Source of the DNA: Antedon bifida
Taxonomy: Eukaryota > Echinodermata > Crinoidea > Comatulida > Antedonidae
Length of the DNA stretch: 64,000 nucleotides
Assembly: GCA_963402885.1 (NCBI GenBank)
Contig: OY727099.1
Span: forward strand, 20,045,001-20,109,000
Direction of reading: 5' to 3'
The notes under the pieces were generated by a model. That model saw only the letters and a list, made by a program, of their open reading frames with translations, was not told the DNA's origin and ran no database searches. Of this stretch, positions 54,592 to 64,000 are shown piece by piece. The position numbers and the translations under genes were made by a program. Within the stretch, counting starts at the first letter, position 1. Each line of letters begins with the position of its first letter.

Positions 54592-54901
54592 TAGATATAT
54601 TGTCCCCCTGAAAACATAATTCTTCTTTTTTTTAATATGCCATTTTATGTCACCAAAAGTTGGATCGGAAAAAATGTTTTTACCTAAAGAACTGTAATTT
54701 AAAGCAAAAAATTGTCAAATTGGCTGCCAGCCAATTGGTTTTTGGTTGAATTTAACCAATTATTTTGTCATTTTATAAGTGAAAACATTAATTTTTTTTT
54801 CATTTAAAGTGATAAACTTTATTAAAACTACAAAATATTCTATTCAAATTCTAATTTTATTAATCTTTATTTTTTCATGTTTTTGGGGGACAATACATCT
54901 T
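54592..54901. mobile_element. MITE family K, copy 3
   Basis: TAGATATATTGTCCCC at the left and GGGGGACAATACATCTT at the right, with flanking TA. The interior shares GCCATTTTATGTCA and TTTATAAGTGAAAACATT with the copy at 10,431. Confidence 0.8.
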
Positions 54902-55441
54902 TAATTTCAAATTACTTAATACTAGAGGGTGAGGTCGCCGCCCCCCCCCCCCCCCCCTCCCCTCTTCTTGGAAGTGTAGACGATGGTTCTCGGAATGATA
55001 ATGACTCGGGTAAAAAGGGTTTTAGAAGGACGTTATGGCTTGAATGTTTTCTGTCGGTTACCATTATTGAAATGCTTGATATTCGTAAAACTAAACCTAC
55101 TCTGTTTCAGAGACGTGTCTTAGATGATTAATAACATTTTAAAGTATAGTGTTTAATGTCCGGTAGGGCCCTCTCCGGAGGTGGGGAGGCGGAGTTCATT
55201 TGAGGGAGGTGTTTATTCGAGGGATACGTTTATTTTTTTTTTTTTTACCACATGGTAACATTTATAATCAAATAAAATCCTCTAATTGATATGAAAAGTG
55301 GTAAAAAATGCTTGATAAATTGTAAATAACTGTTCATTTATCATTTAGAATTCAATTGTGATATTAAATTAAAATGGATTTAGTGTTACTTTCGAAAGTT
55401 TTGATTATTTTGTATAAAAAGAACTAAATAAACGCAAGCAG
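54902..55441. other. non-coding, poly-C tract
   Basis: A poly-C run near 54,940-54,957. A short open frame to 55,131 ends LFQRRVLDD, and a GC-rich motif near 55,160-55,230 reads GGCGGAGTTCATTTGAGGG. No gene is assigned; this may be part of the Harbinger remnant that follows. Confidence 0.35.
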
Positions 55442-55563
55442 AAGAAAAAGCGATTGCAAAAGAAACGCAGTGTGTGAGTAAAAGCATGGATACAGCGGCA
55501 AAAATCCCATGGAGCATACCATGATCTAATAATGGAACTGGAAGTAGAGGACATAGAATTTTA
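55442..55563 (+). pseudogene. PIF/Harbinger transposase N-terminal relic
   Basis: The frame reads KKRLQKKRSV, a stop, VKAWIQRQKSHGAYHDLIME, then LELEVEDIEF and a stop. VW.+.W...R..HG.YH.L..EL..ED is characteristic of the start of Harbinger-type transposases; here the Trp codon has become TGA. Only about 40 codons remain. Confidence 0.55.
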
Positions 55564-56884
55564 ATTTTGCCATTCTGATTTCAACTGAACTGTGCTAAAA
55601 GCAAGTGTATCACTGGTCACCAAACCAAGAATGTTAATTGTCCTGTGACTGTACTGTACAGTACCCCCATAGGTCACTAGTAGCCCCAATGGGATTAATA
55701 AACAACCTGTTTATCTATAATTAATATATAATTTATTTGATTGATTATGACTTTTAATAACACTTTATAATCTTTGTATTCCATTCAACTCCGAACTAAA
55801 GTTGTTTCAGGTATCTATAATCAAAAGAAATATAGTGATATATCTCTCTGCTACAATATTCAGATGTTGATCCCTACCAAGCCAAATTCCTGCCCATCTG
55901 ATTGCTACTGGTGTAAAAAACGGCGTCAGTTTCATTAATAATAGGACATCCAGTAGAACTTTTATACACAAGGGAGCAGTTAAAATAATAGATTTGACCC
56001 TAAAGGTGACTGGAAACAGGCACTTTCCATCAATCAATACAGTGTCCCTTTGGAAGACAGAAGAAAAAACCCGAAAGTGGGACTACTGGAGCTTGCAACA
56101 TGGGCAGAAGTATCCCAGGGTCTTAACTCGGCTATGGGGGTTTCACTCGATTTCAAACAAAAGGTCGTATCCATGTAATTCTATATAACTATTCCCCACA
56201 ATACTTGGATGCTTTATGGCGTATATTTAATTTGATCTTTATTAATCTGCAGTATAATTTAATGGTGTTAATAAAATCTGAAAAAAAAAACCAGACAGGA
56301 TTACAAAAAACTCATTGAATAAAAATGTTGCTACTTCTCTTGAATATACCCTTAGGGGCCTATAGGCTATAATATCTAAATGCAAATTAGTGGAAACAAA
56401 TGTTAATATCAAAATAAATAAATATACCAGTGTGTGTGGAAGAAAATATTGTGTCTGAAAACATGTTTCTGGTATTCTTTTCAATTTGATATATTTTTTT
56501 TTCTTTTTGTGGGATCATCCCACTTTTATTTCAAACAAACATCATATAAAAACAGTAATATATATTTATGCAATTGCAATTTTGTTATCTGTTTGATTAC
56601 TAATGATTTTTGTATTTGTTTCTATACCAATTATCATTATTCATCATAGTTATTTTCTATTTTTTATACATGTCATCATCAATGCATTTCATTTCTTTTA
56701 AAATCTAATTATACTTATATTCTTGGTACATACATTATCAATTAACAAACTTTTTTTCTCTTTTTAACAATTTTTATCATTTTAATTCTTGAAAATAAAT
56801 ACAACTTAACTGCGTTTTTATCTTTATTTTATAATCTTATATACCTTTCTTTATACCTGCGTTATCAATTAACAGTTTTTTTGG
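55564..56884. other. non-coding with one unexplained open segment
   Basis: Around 55,985-56,160 the + strand reads PKGDWKQALSINQYSVPLED and NPKVGLLELATWAEVSQGLN in one frame, which looks protein-like but matches no family I recognise. The rest is AT-rich and possibly LINE 3' UTR. Confidence 0.35.
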
Positions 56885-59460
56885 CAGGTGAAATATGTTC
56901 AGTCCGCCGCGGTATAATGTTTGATGTAATTACTCCTCTTTTAACACATTCGGCTCTATTCCATATGAAGTTAAAAAAAAGTTGTGTTTAATTGTTTTAC
57001 GATTTCGTTCGGTAGAATAACTGTAGAAGCTAGGTATGTTAATTTTGAAGCCAATAACGTTTTTACTATAATCATGGAAAAATAATTCTCCATGCTATAA
57101 TATTCCTGCCAATCATCGATAGGTGTCTACCTTTCCATGCTCTGATTGTTGCATTTTATTTTCCCAGTTTATTTTGATTTTTTCGATAGGAACGTTCGGG
57201 TTGAATACTAGGCCTAATATTTTAATATAATTATCAGGGTGTAATTTCCATTTTATTCGTTCTGTTTCTTCCGAGCAGAACGCGAGTGAGCCTATCCAAA
57301 GAGCGTCGCTTTTTTGGGCATTGATTTTTAGTCCTGAAATGCAAGCAAAATTGTCATGGGTATCAAGCGCCTGGTCAAGGGATTGAATAGAGTCGATAAA
57401 TATTGTTGTATCATCAGCAAATGATGATATTTTTACTTCGTTTTTATTACACACATTTATCGGAAGCTTAATTCCGGTAATGTCATTGGATTGTCTAATC
57501 TTACATGCGAGGGGTTCAATTGCTAGTACAAAAAGGAATGCTGAAATAGGGCATCCTTGGCGCACTCCTCGCTCTACTTCAAAAAATTCCGATAGATGTC
57601 CATTATTTATAATACAATTACAACAGTTTTTTAATATCGCTGAACACCATTTGATAAAGGATTTTCCAAAATTGAATTTGGGTAGTAAATCAATAAGATA
57701 ATCTTTTTCAATCGAGTCGAATGCTTTTTTAAAGTCAACACATAGCATTATTCCGGGAAGCTTATTCGTTTGCGTATATCTTAATATATCCTTAAATTGT
57801 TATGAATGGTTCTACTCTTAACAAAGCCGTTTTGATCATTGTTTATCAAAGAAGGGAGAAGCAATTTAAGTCTAGCTGCTAAACATTTGGTAATTAGTTT
57901 GTAATCAACGTTAAGGAGACTTATGGGTCGCCAGTTATCAAGACTATACCGGGGTAATTCCTTGCCTTTATGAATAAGTGTTATAGCTCCTCTGTTTTGA
58001 AAGGTTGTTAGTTCTCCGCGGTTGTATGAATCATTAAAAGCTTTTATGACTAAATTTCCAATTATTGGCCAGAATTTTTTGTAGAACTCGGGCGAGAGTA
58101 CATCGTATCCAGGGCTTTTATGTTTTGTAGTGTTTTCAAAATATCTTGGCATTCAATGTTTGTAATTGGGCCTTCGCATGCTAGTTTTTGGACTTCAGTT
58201 AATGTTGGTAAGGTTACGTTTTTAAGGAATGATGTTGGGTCTTTAGTCTTATCCGATTTATAAATGTTTGAAAAGTATTCTACTTGTGCTTTTAGGATTT
58301 CACATTTTGCTAGGATATCATTATTATCTTTGTCTCATAAGCATGTAATATTTTTTCTTGAACCGTTAGTTTTCTTTAGATTGAGGAAAAATTTTGAAGA
58401 TTTTTTACCTTTTTCAATCCATTGTATACGTGATCTGATTTGGATACCTCGTACATAGTTCTCGAAAGTCGTCTCGTATTGGAGTTTTAAACTGTTATAT
58501 TTAAGTTTGAACAAGTTACTTTCTGGATTTTTTAATAAATTGTTGAGCTTCTTGTAATTTTTTCTCTATCTTATTTAATTTAAATTTGTCTGATTTTTTG
58601 TATAATTGTGAGTACGTAATACTAAATGTCCGGATTTTGTTTTTGCATACAGCCCAAAATTCGGCATCTGTAAGTTGATTCTGGTAGGTTTCTATACAAT
58701 TATCAATTAATTCGCTAATTCCAATGCAGAATTTATCGTCATTAAGTAGCTCGTTATTAATTTTCCAGTAACCTTTTCCGCGATTTTCATCTTCAAATTG
58801 TAGAGTTAAGTGTACTGCCATATGGTCGGATTTGGGGCTTGCAATTTTAATTGACTTAACCAATGTATCCATATCAGACGATAAAAACCAGTAATCAAGA
58901 GTACAATATATTAAAGGGTTGTTTTGTTTCCATGTGAATCTTTTTTCACTTGCATGTTTGGCTCTCCATATATCAGAGAGGTCGAACATTTCTAGTAACG
59001 ACTTTAAAGTGTTTACACTTGTAGGTTGGGTGTTACTTCCACCAATTTTGTCAAGGGAGTTGTTAAGCACAATGTTCATATCACCACCTAACAGAATTTT
59101 ACCATTGGTAGAGTGTTTTAAAATTAAATCCGCTATGTTTTCAAAGATTTTGTTTCGTTCAGTATTATTATTAGGAGCGTAAACGTTCCATAAGTAATAC
59201 GTTAATTTATTTATAATTATGCTAACGCCTACAATTCTACCTACATTATCTTCATAAATTAGATTATGTTTGAGTTCTGATAACCGGTTTTAATGCCTAT
59301 TATAACCCCACAACTATGATTAGTCCCGTGTGACCCATAAAGTGTTCCCCCCATTCTTTTCCCCATGCTTTCGTATCAATTTTACTACAATATGATCATT
59401 TGGATAAATATAATGTCGCTGTTCCTATGGTTTAGCCATGTAAAAATACAATTTGATATT
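56885..59460 (-). mobile_element. degenerate Tx1/L1-like non-LTR retrotransposon
   Basis: Minus strand, 5'-truncated. Order: AP-endonuclease domain (from about 59,445; NVYAPN, GGDMN, LDYWFLSSD, SDHMAV), a spacer with GKGYWKINNELL, then reverse transcriptase (about 58,150-57,113; KSPGYDVLSPEFYKKFW, NWRPISLLNVDYK, VDFKKAFDSIE, GVRQGCPISAFLFVL, FADD). The thumb region to about 56,885 reads VKTLLASKLTYL and FIWNR. The catalytic FADD is intact, but frameshifts near 57,770 and 59,270 and other stops make it inactive. Confidence 0.88.
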
Positions 59461-60135
59461 GCTTTTTCGAAACTACCATATGTAAACTAATAATAATTAT
59501 TAATAAATATTATTAATAATATTAACATTGTTGTAAAATGTATAACAAACATTTTAACTATCATAAAATAATGTAAATACAGACAGGAGATGCTTGGCAT
59601 TACAGTACACTTACATGGTGGTGTCCTTGTGGTAGTAGGGCCATTCTCAGGATGATGACATATGGGAAAACAGAGACAGGTGATGGTCACTTTACAAAAA
59701 AAAGTTATTTTTGTTTTAATGAGTTATTTGTACTTTACATTCACAACACACACTATAATAATTATTATTATACCAGGTTTATTAAGTAAGAGCTACAGAC
59801 CTATATTTAATAGTAATTGTTTTTGTTTTGTTTTTTTTCAAATTTGCAAATGTTTTATCAACACTATCACAAATAAAGTAACATTAAGTAATTTGAAATT
59901 AAATTTATTTTTTTATTACATGGATGTAATATGCTAGATAAGTACAAGAAGCAAGCAATTTATTATATAAATCACTGAAAATATTTAATAATAAATATAA
60001 TTACTAAAATGGTCTGATTGTAAAATCAACTGGATGAATTGCCATTTCTTTATACTGTAATTGTGTGTATGATATTATGTGTAGACAACAATGGCCTTTA
60101 TATACCACCAGAAAATCTAAAATTGTTTACTGAAA
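59461..60135. other. non-coding, nothing recognised
   Basis: AT-rich spacer between LINE fragments. Confidence 0.35.
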
Positions 60136-60545
60136 ACTATACCTTAGAAAGAAATAAACCACCTTTAGTGGTAATAATAGAATAATCCGATTCTACCCTT
60201 TCCCGTCCAATAAAAAAGTGTCTTCCATATTTAAATCCACCAACGGCACTCTCATTATTTCCCCTCATGTAATTTCTGCCCATTTTAATTTGATGTTTGC
60301 TACCCAATGTTCGTCTGATTCTTCTTTTTCTATCCTTCAGTCTTCTGTGCCTCCTCCTTTTCATGGCTTTATAGATATTTACATTAATGATGTTCTTTCT
60401 GCTTCCAAGAATCTTAGTAACTCCAAAACCCCTGGCCCAGATTCTTTAAGTAATTTTATTATTACATTTTTTATTCCTGAGTGTGTCACTTTTCTTTCCA
60501 AATTCTTTACTATTTCTCTTCTAGCCCGCTACGTCACAGGAGATG
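60136..60545 (+). pseudogene. fragment of a second LINE reverse transcriptase
   Basis: The frame includes NKKVSSIFKSTNGTLIIS and NLSNSKTPGPDSLSNFIITF. The latter is the SKTPGPDGI finger motif of CR1/Jockey-like reverse transcriptases. The palm domain and catalytic residues are absent. Orientation is opposite to the Tx1-like element. Confidence 0.6.
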
Positions 60546-61427
60546 ACTCATTTATTAGATGAAATCAAGCAGCAGTTACGTACTACACTTTGACATTTTT
60601 GTTAAAATTGAAACTCGACTATAATTTATAGGTACCAACTGAATTTCTGGTATTTATGAGTCCCATGACAATACTGTATTTTGCTGTCAGATAATCATTG
60701 AATTATTATCAAAACAGTCCAGGAAAGTTTTTGTTTGTAATATGATACTTCACACTTGAAGTATCTAAAGGTCTGATGAAGTGACCTCCAGACTTGACCT
60801 TAGCAATAAAATAAACTAAATTGAGTCTGTTTCATATCAAAGTTATTCGTTTAATTATAACTCAAAAACCATTGTCTGACAGACAATTGAAGTATTTTTT
60901 GCTTTTAATTACATTTTTTCAGGTAAAATAACTATTATGTGACAATAAAATGACAAATTCAAAAACAAATTTGAAATAAAAATTATTTTTCAAAGGGACA
61001 ATATATCTTTAAAACTGTTACGTCAATAAGTGAGTAGCGTTTTTTGTAAGAAATATTTCTTGTTTAAACTATCGGCCTGTGTCTGTTAATTCTCTGTTTT
61101 GTAAGCTCCTTAGGTATCTTATGTGATCTTATGAAATTTTCCAACTTTCAGTTTGGTTTTTGACAACATTGGTTTTTATAACCAAAACACAATTATGCAA
61201 AACTACTTTGTAGTTGATCATCATAGAGAAATCACATATTTTTACTTTCGAAAGACTGAATTTTACTATATTTTGTATTAATATGTAATATTCATATACA
61301 GAGACCTGAGGCCTCTATAGTAATTAATAGTTTTGACCAAAGATCTTAGAAAGTTATGTATCGTTACCATTGTTTAACATGCTCAAAAAGGTCTTCACGA
61401 AATTCACAATCACAAAATTACATGTGT
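60546..61427. other. non-coding, one end of a family K MITE
   Basis: GGGACAATATATCTTTAA near 60,996-61,013 is the right end of MITE family K; no left end was found. Otherwise AT-rich. Confidence 0.4.
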
Positions 61428-61838
61428 AAAACATTTTACAGAATAGAATATTGTAAGGTTAATGTATGTTGCAATAAACATTGTTTCGATGTCAGGTTTA
61501 CATACATTTAATTTCATGTTAAATCTGTCTAATGTAGCAGAAACTCGGAGGTGAATATTTTTACATATGTTTGATGTATGTAAGTATTTGTTTGTGACAA
61601 AAATCTTTTCACAGACCGATACTAAGGTAATGACATTTTCACTTGGCATTACTAAGCAACCAAATGCGTCTCTGTCATAGGCACGTATGCTTTGAAATGC
61701 GTCAAAAACTGTTTCGGACTTTCTAGTTGCCGATTACAATCGTTCATAGAGCTTTCGCAATGCTTGCAGTTGGTGTGCTTTGATAGTACATTTCTCACAA
61801 CATATAACCAGCCACGTATACAAGTGTGTTAAGTTCTG

Positions 61839-64000
61839 TTATGTTAATTCATCATCTAAACAACTTAGACAATCATCTGCTCTAATGGAGCCATCGTGTT
61901 CAATTACATCTGTGGTGGTTTTGCGTATGCCCGCTGTTGTCTGTGGCACCAGTCGGAGTGTTGCTTGGTCAATATGAACAAGTTGCTGATCGGAATTCGG
62001 CATACAATTTGAATTACCCAAAGGAATGATTAGTTTGTTACACATCATTTCTTTTAAAGATGCTCGAAACTCATACGCCATCGGATTGTATCTGTAACCA
62101 CCTCTTCCTCTAACAATTGAAAACAGATTCTCGAGGAAATCTTGGTTTAACCTTCCCGTTAAAATGAACTTGAACCCATGATCTATACTAGTAGGCTAAA
62201 TCACGATGTAACCCTATCATTGTTTTTAGTGTTACTAGCCATCCGTTGATACAAGCTACTTTTTTTGTTGAGCCGTCATTCACTGACCACGACGAGATCC
62301 ATTCGAAACATTCTTACCAAAACGTTACATGAAATCTTTCGTAGCATCCCGCTTGTAGATGTTCGCATTCTTTGTATGTCGAGCATTGCATGAGTCAAAG
62401 AGCTTGTACATCTTACTAATGAAGTCTGCTGTGCGCATTGCATCTGGTGGAAGTATTCCCAGCGATGCATACGTCTTTATACCTGACGCTACGCTGTTAC
62501 TTAGCAGTTACGTTGCCAAACACAGGCCTCATTGGCGAAAACGTTAACTTACACCGTTAACAAACACCATTCTTATATTCGTGAAGCCCCAAATGTGCAA
62601 TATTTCAAGAAAATGTTAAAAACCTATCTCTTTCCCAAATAATGTTAATGAAATTACGGTAACCTTTGTATAGACCCTCATAGTTTATATATATATATAT
62701 ATATATTTGTATTTTCATTCCATTTTCTATATTTGTTTTTGTAAGTATTAGTTGAGTATATAATATTATCAATTGTACAGCGCTTTGGTCACTTGGAAAA
62801 GCGCTATAAATCCAAATTAAATAAAAATAAAAAACAATGTGGTCCCATTTTATGACATTTCCATCCACAATCAGTTCGTGGTTCTTCAGGTTGTTGCGGA
62901 GACACTCTTTATCAAATGTGGAGGATCGTACACCTTGTGTTGGTGATAATAAAAGTAAGGCTTAGTATCACATGCACCCATGATATTGTACATTCGTCTA
63001 TTGTTAGACCCTTGGTCAACTATAACTGCCTTTACAGTTAAACCAGCCTCAAATAAACGACGAACGCATTCTTTCAGAAGGCAAGCCAATGTATCCCTGG
63101 GTGTTGCCCCATTCGCCAAAAATAGCCGAGTGATTGCTTCCAATTTGAAGTCAACCCTCGTAACATAAAAACGAGGGCCTGTGTTGCAATCTTTTTCGTT
63201 ATGCCAATGCTGCCGAAGTCTTCCAGACCTTCAATACGATCGTTGTTCTTATCGAAATGTATGGCTGATTTTATAGGCATTTCGTCGATTGCCAACGATG
63301 AAAATGTGACATCATTGAAACCTGGCCTTATCTTTATATTACGTAGCCACCTTTTGAGGGATTTTGGATGCGGTAGGTTGAATTTTTTTCTACAAAACTT
63401 GTAGACTCTGGCCCCTTGATAGCGCAATGCCATTGCAAACAGTTTGTGTGATGTGGTATACATACGCCCCTTTGGTTTTCTTTTAAATGTTTTCAATTGA
63501 TCGGAACAAAAATCAAGTTCTCTTTGGCATACACTTAGCCTTACCGATGATATCATCAACCATGTGTAGTAGTAGTAGATGGCAATGATAATGTACCTAA
63601 ATAAAAATAATTGGACGTATATTTTTTAATTATAAACACTGATTATACATAACTATTAAACAGTTCTTTTGTTACAAAACAATGAATATATGATATGATG
63701 ATATAAGGAGGTCTACTTACTTGTTGTACATCCTTCACCTACACAATGTGCTGAAGTAGGAGTTAAAAGATATTGATGATGCGTATGTGTGATTGCAATG
63801 AGAACGAACACGTTCTGCAACAACAAAAAGTGTCCATCCAGAATAAATATTGTAAAAATACATAAAAAAATTATTTATGACATTGTTGATTTGTACTTAA
63901 CTATTATTCCAACAGAATTGTCAAAGGGCGTGGTGGGTTCGGAATGTTAAATAATGTGGGCACCGCATTCCACACCAATCGTCCCGTAAACTCCAAAACT
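61839..64000 (-). pseudogene. THAP/P-element-type transposase, broken, second copy
   Basis: Carries LPHPKSLKRWL and SSLAIDEMPIK (63,559-63,074), VIVDQGSNNRRM and DPPHLIK (63,143-62,886), FISKMDKLF- and LTGRLNQ-type regions, and NPMAYEFRASLKEM (to 61,839). The THAP AVPTLF portion lies at the window edge. It shares the frame break after DPPHLIK with copy 1. Confidence 0.85.
62548..62836 (+). repeat. 3' end of a LINE inserted in P-like copy 2
   Basis: Same position, orientation and sequence as 47,838-48,127, including FKKMLKTYLF, a TA run (about 62,688-62,706) and the A-rich tail. Confidence 0.7.

Larger units (their letters stand above)
61428..64000 (-). mobile_element. P-element/THAP9-like DNA transposon, degenerate, copy 2 (truncated by window)
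   Basis: Nearly identical to 46,718-49,380, with the same gene order, the same LINE insertion and many shared frame breaks. It lacks about 60 bp near 63,917 and about 30 bp near 63,610 that are present in copy 1. Continues beyond base 64,000. Confidence 0.85.

Overview
This is a 64 kb piece of AT-rich animal nuclear DNA. Genes are split by GT-AG introns, polyadenylation signals are present, and many unrelated transposon families are interspersed. The repeat types (a 5S-rRNA-derived SINE, tRNA-derived SINEs, PIF/Harbinger-like, P-element/THAP-like and Tx1/L1-like elements, palindromic MITEs) and a MAGOH protein almost identical in style to vertebrate copies suggest a marine deuterostome invertebrate. 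An echinoderm is my best guess; this is inference, not a database result.

Three protein-coding genes are supported. (1) A MAP7/ensconsin-family microtubule-associated protein lies on the + strand. Its 5' end is missing; eleven exons run from 19,021 to 37,101, and their 5,102 bases join in one open frame of 1,699 complete residues plus stop. It has the MAP7 N-terminal coiled coil, a basic Ser/Pro/Lys linker, the MAP7 coiled-coil domain, and a 1,075-residue, extremely acidic last exon. Three extra candidate exons of 63, 123 and 24 nt, all phase 1-1 and frame-preserving, sit in the intron cluster at 25.8-29.9 kb. A downstream terminal exon at 39,863 could give an alternative C-terminus. (2) MAGOH (mago nashi), the exon junction complex core subunit, is complete on the - strand at 43,152-44,523 in four exons encoding 150 aa. 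It converges tail-to-tail on MAP7. (3) A C2H2 zinc-finger protein with 24 nearly identical tandem fingers is on the + strand at 50,751-52,997, with decayed extra fingers just downstream.

Layout: 1-19 kb is intron or 5' flank full of repeats, including a 2.74-kb Harbinger-like element with perfect 40-bp terminal inverted repeats inserted inside a 5S SINE. 19-40.4 kb is MAP7. 40.4-43.1 kb is intergenic with one SINE. 43.1-44.5 kb is MAGOH. 44.6-49.4 kb is repeats, including a P-element-like copy. 50-53 kb is the zinc-finger gene. 53-64 kb is a transposon graveyard: LINE fragments, a Harbinger transposase relic, a degenerate Tx1-like LINE, and a second copy of the P-like element that runs off the window.

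MAP7 and MAGOH are housekeeping genes with no evident functional link. The most unusual signals are the tandem 81-bp duplication that copies a MAP7 splice donor four times, the giant acidic MAP7 exon, the cassette-exon cluster, the two-finger-period zinc-finger array, and the twin P-like copies that share the same LINE insertion.
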